From an uncultured Oscillospiraceae bacterium (GTDB lineage: Bacteria > Bacillota > Clostridia > Oscillospirales > Ruminococcaceae): DNA of 45,515 nucleotides. The notes beneath the pieces are model-generated. The model had not been told where the DNA came from. It saw only the letters and a list, made by a program, of their open reading frames with translations, and made no database searches. The position numbers and the translations under genes were made by a program. Positions 29,421-37,092 of this stretch are shown piece after piece. How positions within the stretch are numbered: the first letter of the stretch is position 1; each line of letters begins with the position of its first letter. Where the stretch lies: contig CAKTCT010000020.1 in NCBI GenBank assembly GCA_934539585.1, positions 1-45,515 of the forward strand. The letters run 5' to 3'.

Positions 29421-29914
29421 GTGAACAAAAGCCAAGTTTTCGGTCCAGCCTTTTTTCAAAAGGCTGGCAGGGTGGAGGGGCAGCGCCCCTCCTCGCCCTC
29501 CGCAGAGGGCGAAATTCCTGATGATACCCAAAAGATCAGGAAGGGCAGCCAAAACGTCCCGGTGGGACGTTTTGGCGAAGGGGAACCCTATCAAGGGGTT
29601 CCCCGCAGGACGCAGTCCTGCAAAAACGCACAAACAAAAACCGCACCAGCGAGAAGAAACGGTTAAACGCTTCGACTCGCTGGCGCGGTTTTTGGCTTTG
29701 GATAAATTAGGAGTGCGTCATGCCGCAATTTCTACGAAATTGCGACCGCGGGGACATCCGCGGGCGGCCTGCGGGCCGCCTTTTCCTATTTTGGGGTTGC
29801 GCCCGAGGCGCAACGAGTAGGATTTCGCCCTCTGCGGAGGGCGACCAAAGGCTCTGCCTTTGGAAACTGCCAGCCTTTTGAAAAAGGCTGGACCGAAAAC
29901 TTATTTTTGTTTAC
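29421..29914. repeat. Multi-hairpin palindromic element with inverted ends (MITE-like)
   Basis: This 535-bp gap between convergent genes holds no supportable gene. Its ends, 29434-29470 and 29867-29902, are inverted repeats of 36-37 nt differing by one T, with weaker similarity extending outward to 29421 and 29914. A second inverted pair of 22 nt (29494-29515 and 29822-29843) is perfect. Between them lie about fifteen consecutive hairpins, for example 29445-29467, 29474-29492, 29494-29511, 29516-29541, 29549-29575, 29580-29604, 29605-29621, 29724-29744, 29763-29780, 29796-29814, 29826-29843, 29845-29863 and 29870-29890. The central one (29636-29653 with 29676-29693) has an 18-bp stem with one mismatch. 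It can serve as a bidirectional terminator, but is far larger than needed. Confidence 0.8.
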
Positions 29915-29941
29915 ACTGCAAGATATTCCTTACGCGCAGAC

Positions 29942-31849
29942 TCACATCATATACTCCCGCATCCGGACAAAAAACAGGCCCAGATCCCAATACCGTTGCA
30001 AGGCGTCTTCATCCTTGGACATCTCCAGCCGCAAGGCGTCCATATACTTCCGGGCCAGTTCCTTATTGCCCTCACACCGCTCCGCGCAGCACCGGGCCAG
30101 AATCCGGCAATACTTGGCATGGTAGACGAGCATCTGCCAGGAGACCGAAACCGCCCGCTGCTCCGCTGCGACATTCTGCCGGGCCAGGACGTCCATGGCG
30201 GCGAAAACTGCGTCGGCGCCTTCGAAGTCCTTCCGGTGCTCCGGGCGGTAGTAGGCGTCGTGTTCCGCGCCCTTTTCCCCGAGGAAGTAGGCAAAATCGA
30301 AGATTTCCGAGACTTTTTCCAGGTACTCCGCCGCCTTCTCCCAGTCCTTCCCGTAGGCGTGGGTGAAGTAGTCCCGGCGCAGGTCCTCATAGTCCTGGCT
30401 TGGGTCAAAAAGCAGGCTGCCGTACAGGCAGACGGGGAACCCTGTGGGGAACCCGAACCGCTGGGTCTGGTCCTCCACAATGCCCTGGATGCCGTGGCGG
30501 CCCAGGCCCTTGATGTCCGCGGCTACGCCCCGGGCAAAGGCCATCTGTCCCGGGTCCCGGAACATCGTGGCGTAGAAATGGTACTCATAAGCAAAGCAGT
30601 CGCCGCTGAAGGTCTTTTTCCACTCCTCCAGGTAGGCCAGGGACTCGCCCATGCCCTTGGGGAGGGAAAGGTGGTTCCGGACATTGGGCTGCATGGCGGC
30701 GGGGTCGGCGTCCACATCATAGGACTGGATATAGGTCCGGGTGATGGGCGCGAACAGGAGGGTGAAGCGCTTGGGGTTCTGGAGCCGCTCGGTCTCCGGC
30801 GGCCAGGACAGGTCCAGGTAGGCCAGGAACACCAGGTGGGTATCCAGCCCCCGGCGGGTCAGTTCCCGGTCGATCTCGTTGAGGAGGATCACGTACCAGT
30901 CGCTGGTGATTTTCCTGACGCACTCCTCGCACTCGCAGTGGTTGTTGGCGGCGTCGGCCAGCCAGATGTGGAGGAAGTCCACGTTCCGGTGGTTCTGGGC
31001 GTAGTTGGCGACGTAATCCACCACCTTGGCCCGGGCCGCGGGATTGGACATGCAGAAGTTGGTGTTCAGGGGGACGCCCTCGAAAAGGCCCCGCTTGCCG
31101 TTGATCATGGCCAGATACTGGCGCTGCTCCTCGGTGCAGTCGGTTTTTTCCGGAGCCCAGCCGCCCTTGGTGCTGATGCCGAAGGACTCCCCGGTCCAGC
31201 CGTGGCCCATGTCGTGGAACAGCAGGCCCCGCTTGGCGATCTCCGTCTCGCAGACCCGCTTCCATTGGAGGACGGTATCCGGGCTCACCGGCTCCGGGTC
31301 CTTCAGGAGGTTATATTTGTGGGAGTACCAGAGGTCGTAGTAGTACATGGGCACGTCGAACTCGATCATGTAGGTGTTCAGCCCGATCTTCGGCGCGAAA
31401 TCGATGGTCTCCATCATGTTGATCTGGGCCTCGGCGCCTTCGTTGCACTGGCCCCGGTACCGCATGGCGGCCATCTGATGGTAGGACACCGGCTCGATGG
31501 ATTTGATGGGGATGACCTCCCCGTCGATGCCCGGGAAAAGCCAGCGGCAGCCGTTTTTCTCCAGGAATTTGTAGACGGCCAGGAGGACGCTCCGGGGGTT
31601 GCTCCCGGCGATGATGCCGCCCTGGGGACCGGCCTCGATGTGGAGCACGTCGTCCAAGCGGAGGTCCTCCGCCTCCGGCGTGTCCATGCCGAAGTCGCTG
31701 AGGATTCCCAGCCGGAAGCCGTCGGTGGCCTGAGCGTCCCGGGAGATCCGGATGTCGCCGCCCTCCGGCATCATCATCCGCAGGTACTTTTTCAGCTCGC
31801 CGGCGGCGAAGTCCACAGGCTCGGCATCGGTGATCTTGTAAATGTTCAT
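29942..31849 (-). CDS. DUF4838 protein, putative glycoside hydrolase
   Basis: A 635-residue protein of the DUF4838 family: a small N-terminal alpha/beta domain like those before GH67/GH20 barrels (about 1-115, with AAGELKKYLRMMMP and the block FLEKNGCRWLFPG), then a barrel-like domain with HIWLADAANNHCECEECV, the Cys-rich signature typical of the family. No signal peptide is seen. Function is unproven; the fold and context suggest a glycosidase acting on imported sugars. The start ATG at 31849 follows AAGGAGG, which overlaps the stop of the upstream ceramidase-like gene, so the two are translationally coupled. Confidence 0.82.
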   Translation of the reverse strand: MNIYKITDAEPVDFAAGELKKYLRMMMPEGGDIRISRDAQATDGFRLGILSDFGMDTPEAEDLRLDDVLHIEAGPQGGIIAGSNPRSVLLAVYKFLEKNGCRWLFPGIDGEVIPIKSIEPVSYHQMAAMRYRGQCNEGAEAQINMMETIDFAPKIGLNTYMIEFDVPMYYYDLWYSHKYNLLKDPEPVSPDTVLQWKRVCETEIAKRGLLFHDMGHGWTGESFGISTKGGWAPEKTDCTEEQRQYLAMINGKRGLFEGVPLNTNFCMSNPAARAKVVDYVANYAQNHRNVDFLHIWLADAANNHCECEECVRKITSDWYVILLNEIDRELTRRGLDTHLVFLAYLDLSWPPETERLQNPKRFTLLFAPITRTYIQSYDVDADPAAMQPNVRNHLSLPKGMGESLAYLEEWKKTFSGDCFAYEYHFYATMFRDPGQMAFARGVAADIKGLGRHGIQGIVEDQTQRFGFPTGFPVCLYGSLLFDPSQDYEDLRRDYFTHAYGKDWEKAAEYLEKVSEIFDFAYFLGEKGAEHDAYYRPEHRKDFEGADAVFAAMDVLARQNVAAEQRAVSVSWQMLVYHAKYCRILARCCAERCEGNKELARKYMDALRLEMSKDEDALQRYWDLGLFFVRMREYMM

Positions 31850-31858
31850 AGTTCCTCC

Positions 31859-33139
31859 TTACTTTTGGGCAAAGAGCCCCTCTGCCAGTTCCAATAGCTT
31901 GTCGGTGATCTGATACCCCGTCTCCGGGTCCAGGCAGGCGTCATAACACAGGGCTTTCTCATAAAGGCGGCTGTTTTCCCCAAAGGCCGCCCGGGTGGCG
32001 ATGTAGCCGCAGCCGCTGTTGCACAGGGTGCCGATGATGTTTTTGTCCGTAGGAGAGCGCTTCATCAGGTCGATGCCGAAGTCGGCGAAAACCTCTCCGG
32101 GGAAGGCGTAAACGACAACCTCCCCCAAGCGAATGCACTGGACCCAGACCTTTTTCACGTCCTCCTTCTGACAGGTGACATAAAAAATCAGATTTCGGAG
32201 GGATATCAGATTCCGCTCATCGGCCAGGCGCTTGATCTCCGCAAAGGTCTCATCATCGGTGTACTTCCGGAGCCGGACCTCCAGCAGCTCCTTCCGGACC
32301 CACAGGCCGTCGGAGACCGGCACGGCCCTGGCCTCCGCCTCCACGACGGCGTCCCGGAGAACCCTGCCCATATGGATGTAGGTGTCGGCGGGCATGGCGC
32401 CGCCGCTTTTGGGGTCGATGTGGTTGATGTCGCCGCTGGGCCCCGGCAGGAACACGGTGACAAAGTCCTCGCCGTACCGCTTTTTCAGCTCTTTGGCCAG
32501 GACATAGCCGAACTCGCCGCTGTAAACGGCTCCCGGCAGGCAGTCCTGGTGGCAGGCGAAGCTGAGCACCGCGCCCCGGGGGTTCCCCGCCTTGTCCCGG
32601 ACAAAGAGGACGGGGACGTTTTCGATGATCCCGCCCAGGCTCCGGACAGCGGAGCCGTCAAAGACGTTGGTCCGAAGGGTTCCGTCGGCCATGACGAAGG
32701 TCCGGTTAAAGGAAATGCCCCTGGCGAAGCCCTCCCCGAAGGAAAGGTTCGCTTCATAGAGCCGCTTCCAGGCCAGGATGACGCAGTCGGCGATGAGCCG
32801 GTAGACCACGTCCCGGAAGGCCCGGTCCCCGAAGGCGTTGAGCTCCGGGCTGTCCATGACCGGGATGCCTTTATGGGTGTGGTTGACGCTGAGGAGGACG
32901 TTTTCCGCCGGGATGCCGGTGTACTCCCGGATCCGGGACGTCACCGCGTCGTGCATGTCGTCTGGGAGCTCGCAGGAGTCCACGTCGATAACGGCCGCCG
33001 CTGTGCCGTCCTTTTCAAAGACCGCGCTCCGGACGTACAGGGGGTCCAGAACGTCCTGGGCCGTGTAATTGACGTAATAGCCCGCCAGGTATCCGCCCAG
33101 CGGCGGGGTGATGTCTTTTTCGTAAAATGCCGCGCGCAT
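31859..33139 (-). CDS. Neutral ceramidase-like (PF04734-type) protein, cytoplasmic
   Basis: A 426-residue protein resembling the N-terminal domain of neutral/alkaline ceramidases. Zinc-ligand-like motifs are visible: NHTHKG (ceramidase THTHSG) and SFACHQDC (FATHGT). The nucleophile loop reads GDINHID where true ceramidases have GDVSPN, so the catalytic Ser appears to be replaced by Asn. There is no signal peptide. The ATG at 33139 follows GGAAAGG; an upstream in-frame ATG at 33172 lies at the promoter's -10. It has its own promoter and is coupled to DUF4838. A hydrolase of a sugar derivative is more likely than a ceramidase; the substrate is unknown. Confidence 0.75.
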   Translation of the reverse strand: MRAAFYEKDITPPLGGYLAGYYVNYTAQDVLDPLYVRSAVFEKDGTAAAVIDVDSCELPDDMHDAVTSRIREYTGIPAENVLLSVNHTHKGIPVMDSPELNAFGDRAFRDVVYRLIADCVILAWKRLYEANLSFGEGFARGISFNRTFVMADGTLRTNVFDGSAVRSLGGIIENVPVLFVRDKAGNPRGAVLSFACHQDCLPGAVYSGEFGYVLAKELKKRYGEDFVTVFLPGPSGDINHIDPKSGGAMPADTYIHMGRVLRDAVVEAEARAVPVSDGLWVRKELLEVRLRKYTDDETFAEIKRLADERNLISLRNLIFYVTCQKEDVKKVWVQCIRLGEVVVYAFPGEVFADFGIDLMKRSPTDKNIIGTLCNSGCGYIATRAAFGENSRLYEKALCYDACLDPETGYQITDKLLELAEGLFAQK

Positions 33140-33170
33140 TCTGCACTTCCTTTCCTGCTGTACTGGCTCC

Positions 33171-33179
33171 ATTGTAGCA
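33171..33179 (-). promoter_or_regulatory. Internal promoter of the ceramidase-like/DUF4838 pair
   Basis: On the minus strand TGC directly precedes TACAAT, an extended -10 about 30 bp before the ATG. The 17-bp -35 position (33194-33199) has no match and borders the proximal direct repeat at 33200, the layout of an AraC-type activated promoter. Confidence 0.6.
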
Positions 33180-33199
33180 TGGAAAAGCCTGGGCCGTAC

Positions 33200-33235
33200 A
33201 TGGCGTTTCTTGCCCGGAATATGGTGTTTCTTGCC
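33200..33235 (-). promoter_or_regulatory. Direct-repeat operator, 21-bp period
   Basis: Two copies of GGCAAGAAACRCCAT (minus strand; one mismatch in 15) at 33221-33235 and 33200-33214, exactly 21 bp apart, just upstream of an extended -10. This is the spacing expected for the two helix-turn-helix subunits or two monomers of an AraC-family protein; the regulator at 37093-39384 is the obvious candidate. Confidence 0.65.
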
Positions 33236-33260
33236 TTGGGACGGAGGCTTTTTCAGCCGC

Positions 33261-34139
33261 TCAGCCCTTGACTGCGCCGATCATCACGCCTTTGGTGAAG
33301 AACTTCTGCACAAAGGGATAGATCACCAGGATCGGCACCGTGGCCACCACAATTACGGCGTACTGAACGGTCACGCTGACCGAGGCGTTGTCCTCCATCC
33401 CGACATTCCGGGTCATGGAGGAGGTGTCGTTCTGGATCAGGATTTCCCGCAGGATCAGCTGCAGGGGGTACTTCGCCCGGTCCCGGAGGTAAATCATCGC
33501 CCCGAACCAGGAGTTCCACAGCCCCACGGCGTAATAGAGCATAATGACCATGAGCACCGGCAGCGACAGGGGCAGGATGATCCTGGTCAGAATCTGCAAA
33601 TGGCTGGCCCCGTCCAGCATGGTGGATTCCACCAGGGACTCCGGGATGCTCTCAAAGGAGGTCCGCAGGATGATCATGTTGTACACGCTCAGGGACCCCG
33701 GAATGATAATGGCCCACAGGGTGCCGTTGAGCCCCAGCTCCTTCACCGTCAGGTAGGTGGGGATGAGCCCGCCGCCGAAGAACATGGTAAAGGTCACATA
33801 AAAGATGAACGCCCGCCGCAGGGCCAGTTCCTTCCGGGAAAGGACGTAGGCGCAGAGCACCGTCAGCACCATGCTCAGGGCCAGGCCCATGACCACGACG
33901 AACAGGGTGTTGCCGTAGCCGTGAAGGATCATGGGGTTCTTGAACACCGCCCGGTAGGAGTTCAAATTGGCGTCCAGGGGCTTCAGGAGCAGCCCCATGT
34001 GGCCCATGAGCTTATTGGAGTCCGACAGCGAGGCGAACAACACGTACAGCACCGGATAGGCAAACAGCAAGCTCAGCAGAATGAGCAGGATGGTATTGCA
34101 CACGGTGAAAATTCTGTAACTGATTCCGTCGTTATGCAT
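33261..34139 (-). CDS. CUT1 ABC permease, LplC/YtcP type (importer 3)
   Basis: A 292-residue permease with six membrane segments, EAA loop SLVESTMLDGASHLQIL and the C-terminal FTKGVMIGAVKG. Of two ATGs, 34145 and 34139, the second lies seven bases from AAGGAGG and is preferred. The stop-to-start junction with the upstream permease (TAAGGAGGAATGAACATG) differs by one base from that in importer 1, evidence that both operons derive from one ancestor. It is the last transport gene before the direct-repeat operator. Confidence 0.93.
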   Translation of the reverse strand: MHNDGISYRIFTVCNTILLILLSLLFAYPVLYVLFASLSDSNKLMGHMGLLLKPLDANLNSYRAVFKNPMILHGYGNTLFVVVMGLALSMVLTVLCAYVLSRKELALRRAFIFYVTFTMFFGGGLIPTYLTVKELGLNGTLWAIIIPGSLSVYNMIILRTSFESIPESLVESTMLDGASHLQILTRIILPLSLPVLMVIMLYYAVGLWNSWFGAMIYLRDRAKYPLQLILREILIQNDTSSMTRNVGMEDNASVSVTVQYAVIVVATVPILVIYPFVQKFFTKGVMIGAVKG

Positions 34140-34151
34140 GTTCATTCCTCC

Positions 34152-35081
34152 TTACCACAGGGCCGTGTCGCTGACCTTTTTGGAAATGGCGTTGGTGATC
34201 AGCAGAAAGGCCAGATTGATGACGGAATTGAAAAGTCCCACCGCCGTGGAGTAGCTCCAGTTCTGATTCTGGAGGCCCTCCCGGTAGACGTAGGAGGAGA
34301 TCACGTCGGCCCGCTTCATCGTCAGGGGGTTGTAGAGCAGGATGATCTTTTCATAGCCCACGCCCAGGATGCCGCCCATCCGCAGGATCAGCATGATGAT
34401 GATGGTGGGGGCGATGCCGGGCAGCGTGACGTGAAGGGTCTGCTTCCAGCGGCTTGCGCCGTCGATGCGGGCGGCGTCGTAAAGCTCCGTATCCACGCCG
34501 GACAGGGCCGCCAGGTAGATGATGGACCCCCAGCCCACCTCCTGCCAGATGTCGGAGATGATGTACACCGGGACGAAGCAATTGGGGTCGTTGAGCAGCG
34601 TCTTCCGGGCCCCGCCCAGCAGAGCGATCAGGTCGTTGATGACGCCGGTGTCCAGGGTGAACCGTTTGATCATGCCGCACACCACCACCAGGGAGATGAA
34701 GTGGGGCAGATAGGAAATGGTCTGGACCGCCTTCTTGAACCACTTCCGCTGGACCTCGTTGATCAGCAGCGCCAGGATAATGGGCGCCGGGAACTCAAAG
34801 ACCATGGAGCAAAGGCTGATGTACACGGTGTTCCACATGAGCCGATCGAAGTAATACCCGCCGAAAAACGCCTTGAAGTGCTTGAATCCCACCCATTTGC
34901 TGTGGAGGAACCCCAGGGACGGCTTGTAATCCTGGAAGGACATGAGCACGCCGTACATGGGCTTATAGGCAAACAGCAGGAAGTAGATGAAAATGGGGAG
35001 AAACATCAGATACAGCATATAGTTTTTCTGCCACTCCCGGGCGATCCGCTGGGAAAGGGTTCCGCGCTTTTCCGCTTTCAT
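34152..35081 (-). CDS. CUT1 ABC permease, LplB/YteP type (importer 3)
   Basis: A 309-residue permease with LplB-like N-terminus (YMLYLMFLPIFIYFLLFAYKPMYG) and EAA loop LYDAARIDGASRWKQTL. The ATG at 35081 follows GAGGAGGG; the frame is open for 42 more codons upstream but without a ribosome binding site. It lies downstream of the binding protein gene, separated by a terminator-like hairpin, so it is probably expressed by partial read-through. Confidence 0.93.
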   Translation of the reverse strand: MKAEKRGTLSQRIAREWQKNYMLYLMFLPIFIYFLLFAYKPMYGVLMSFQDYKPSLGFLHSKWVGFKHFKAFFGGYYFDRLMWNTVYISLCSMVFEFPAPIILALLINEVQRKWFKKAVQTISYLPHFISLVVVCGMIKRFTLDTGVINDLIALLGGARKTLLNDPNCFVPVYIISDIWQEVGWGSIIYLAALSGVDTELYDAARIDGASRWKQTLHVTLPGIAPTIIIMLILRMGGILGVGYEKIILLYNPLTMKRADVISSYVYREGLQNQNWSYSTAVGLFNSVINLAFLLITNAISKKVSDTALW

Positions 35082-35264
35082 CGGGTTCCCTCCTCTGCCC
35101 GCAGGGGCGTTTTGCTTGGTCGTCTTGCCAGATTCATACCGCTCATCCTTCCGTAAAAATCGTTCAACCTCATTGTATCCGCCCCATCCCCCAAAAGCAA
35201 CGGACAATCTCCCAACTCCCGCGGGGAATATCCAAAAAAGGCGGATTTCCGGCGAAATCCGGAC

Positions 35265-35303
35265 AAAAAAGGGCTGCGGCCGGAAACAGCTCCTCCGCAG
35301 CCC
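35265..35303 (-). terminator. Intercistronic terminator after the importer 3 binding protein
   Basis: On the minus strand a 9-bp stem (GGGCTGCGG with CCGCAGCCC) with a 15-nt loop is followed by six T. It sits between the binding protein and the permease genes, where partial termination would give more binding protein than permease. Confidence 0.85.
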
Positions 35304-35317
35304 GTTGTTTCTGGGAT

Positions 35318-36955
35318 TTACCGGTTGTTGTAGCGCTCCAGGGCCACGCCGTAGGTGGCGATGACCTCGTCCACGCCCATGGCCTTCAGCTGCTCGACGT
35401 ACTCGTCGAATTCAGAGATCGGCTTGTTGCCGGTGATGAAGGCAAACTTCATTTCGTCCGCAAAGGTCCGGATTTCGGTGATGCGGGAAGAAATAGCGTC
35501 GGTCTCGTCTGCGCTGAGGGAGATCAGGGGGAGCTTATGTTTGTCCATGTCGGTGTCGCTCCAGAGAGCCACGGCCTCGTTCTGCTCGGGGTAGACCCGC
35601 TCGGCTTCCTGGACCGCCCGGAACTGGATGGTGGGGGCGTTGCTGGAAGCTTTGGCGTACTCACTGTACAGGGTGGAGAAGTCGATGCCGTCGGGGTTGT
35701 TGGTGACAAACTCGGTGAAAACGGGCTTGCCGTCCTTGATCTCGTAGCTCTTGCCCTCGATGCCGTAGTTATAGAGCATCTGGCCCTCCTCGCCGTAGCC
35801 GTAGTCCAGGAAGCGGACGGCCAGCTCGGCGTTCTTGCTCTTTGCGCTGACGGCGTAGGCGGCGCCGTTGACGTATTCCCAGTCTCTCTGGCCGAACTGG
35901 GGCTTGTCGCCCTTGTTGAGCACCGGGTATTTCGCGCCGACCAGGGCGAAGCTGGGGTCGCCGGACTTGGCTTCCAGCCAGCCGCCGATGTAGCCGCCTG
36001 CATAGCCGTAGGACGCGCCGGTCTTATCGTTCAGCACATAGCCGGCAAGGATGCTGCTGTCGGTGGTGGCGAAGTTCTGGTCCAGGAGGCCCTTTTCGTA
36101 CCACTCGTTCATCTCGATCAGCCAGTCCTTATAGCCGGCTTCCTGGGGGCCGTACTTGATCTGGCCGTCGTCGCCCACGTAATAGTCGTCGATGACGCCG
36201 TAAGCGCCGGTGAGGAACCCGTAGACGGTGAAGACGAACTCAAAGGACAGGGGCGCTTCGCAGCCCTTCTGGTCCTTGAAGGCCTGGAGCATGGTCTGCC
36301 ACTCGTCGATGGTCTCCGGAACGTCCAGGTTCAGCTCATCCAGCCAGTCCTTCCGGATGATGGGGCCGCAGTAGACGCACTGGGCCGCCTCGTCCCGCAT
36401 GAAGCCCATGGCGTAGTAGTTGCCTTCGTCGGTTTTCAGCATCTTGGCGATTTCCGGATCGCTGCAAACGTTGTTTTTGAAGTTGGGGGCCCAATCGTCC
36501 ATGACGTCGCTGAGGTTCAGGATCAGTCCCTCGTCAATGGCTTTCTGGCCGCCGTAGCTGTACCAGTCGGCCTTGACGATGTCCGGCAGCTCGTTGGAGG
36601 CGATGAGCATATTGAACTGCTCCTGGGCCATACCGGTGGCGGGGTGCTCGTATTTCACCTTGATGCCGGTGCGTTTTTCCAGCTCCTGGGCCACTTCGGT
36701 CTCGCCGTAGTTGGTGTACCGGGCGTTATAGAGGGTGAGGGGCTCCCAGAACACAATGCTCTCATCGGTGTCGATGGGGTATACCGAGTCTGTGGCCGCC
36801 ACATTGGAAGACGCGGGAGTATCTGCCTGGCTGTTGTCCTTGCTGGAGGAGGGGGTGCTGCTCTGGCCGCCGTTTCCGCAGCCGGAAAGCGCGAAGATGC
36901 TCATGAGCACGGCTGCGCCGAGGCACATGGCTCGCAGGGTCTTGCTGTTTTTCAT
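35318..36955 (-). CDS. Sugar ABC transporter solute-binding lipoprotein (importer 3)
   Basis: A 545-residue family 1-type binding lipoprotein with signal peptide and lipobox (FALSGC), then a Ser/Gly/Pro-rich linker. Two ATGs are close; the one at 36955 is chosen because AAAGGA lies eight to nine bases before it and overlaps the earlier ATG at 36964. Unlike importers 1 and 2, the binding protein here is the first gene of the operon, directly behind its regulator gene and its own promoter. Ligand unknown. Confidence 0.92.
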   Translation of the reverse strand: MKNSKTLRAMCLGAAVLMSIFALSGCGNGGQSSTPSSSKDNSQADTPASSNVAATDSVYPIDTDESIVFWEPLTLYNARYTNYGETEVAQELEKRTGIKVKYEHPATGMAQEQFNMLIASNELPDIVKADWYSYGGQKAIDEGLILNLSDVMDDWAPNFKNNVCSDPEIAKMLKTDEGNYYAMGFMRDEAAQCVYCGPIIRKDWLDELNLDVPETIDEWQTMLQAFKDQKGCEAPLSFEFVFTVYGFLTGAYGVIDDYYVGDDGQIKYGPQEAGYKDWLIEMNEWYEKGLLDQNFATTDSSILAGYVLNDKTGASYGYAGGYIGGWLEAKSGDPSFALVGAKYPVLNKGDKPQFGQRDWEYVNGAAYAVSAKSKNAELAVRFLDYGYGEEGQMLYNYGIEGKSYEIKDGKPVFTEFVTNNPDGIDFSTLYSEYAKASSNAPTIQFRAVQEAERVYPEQNEAVALWSDTDMDKHKLPLISLSADETDAISSRITEIRTFADEMKFAFITGNKPISEFDEYVEQLKAMGVDEVIATYGVALERYNNR

Positions 36956-37011
36956 ACCGTCCATCCTTTCAATTTTGGAAAGTGGTTCAAGGCGTCTGCC
37001 TTACACCGTCC

Positions 37012-37040
37012 ATTCTACCCGTCCGGGCCCAGCGGCGCAA
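37012..37040 (-). promoter_or_regulatory. Promoter of importer 3
   Basis: On the minus strand TTGCGC, 17 bp, TAGAAT, located between the regulator stop and the binding protein start. The -35 is half-matching, which leaves room for activation. Confidence 0.6.
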
Positions 37041-37092
37041 CGGACAGGATGCAAACTCCGGCGGGACGATTTGAAAACGCAAAAAATGTCCC

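Noticed and set aside
29421..29914. Insertion sequence with its own transposase
   Set aside because: There is no plausible coding sequence between the inverted ends, and the short open frames are interrupted by hairpins. At most it is non-autonomous.
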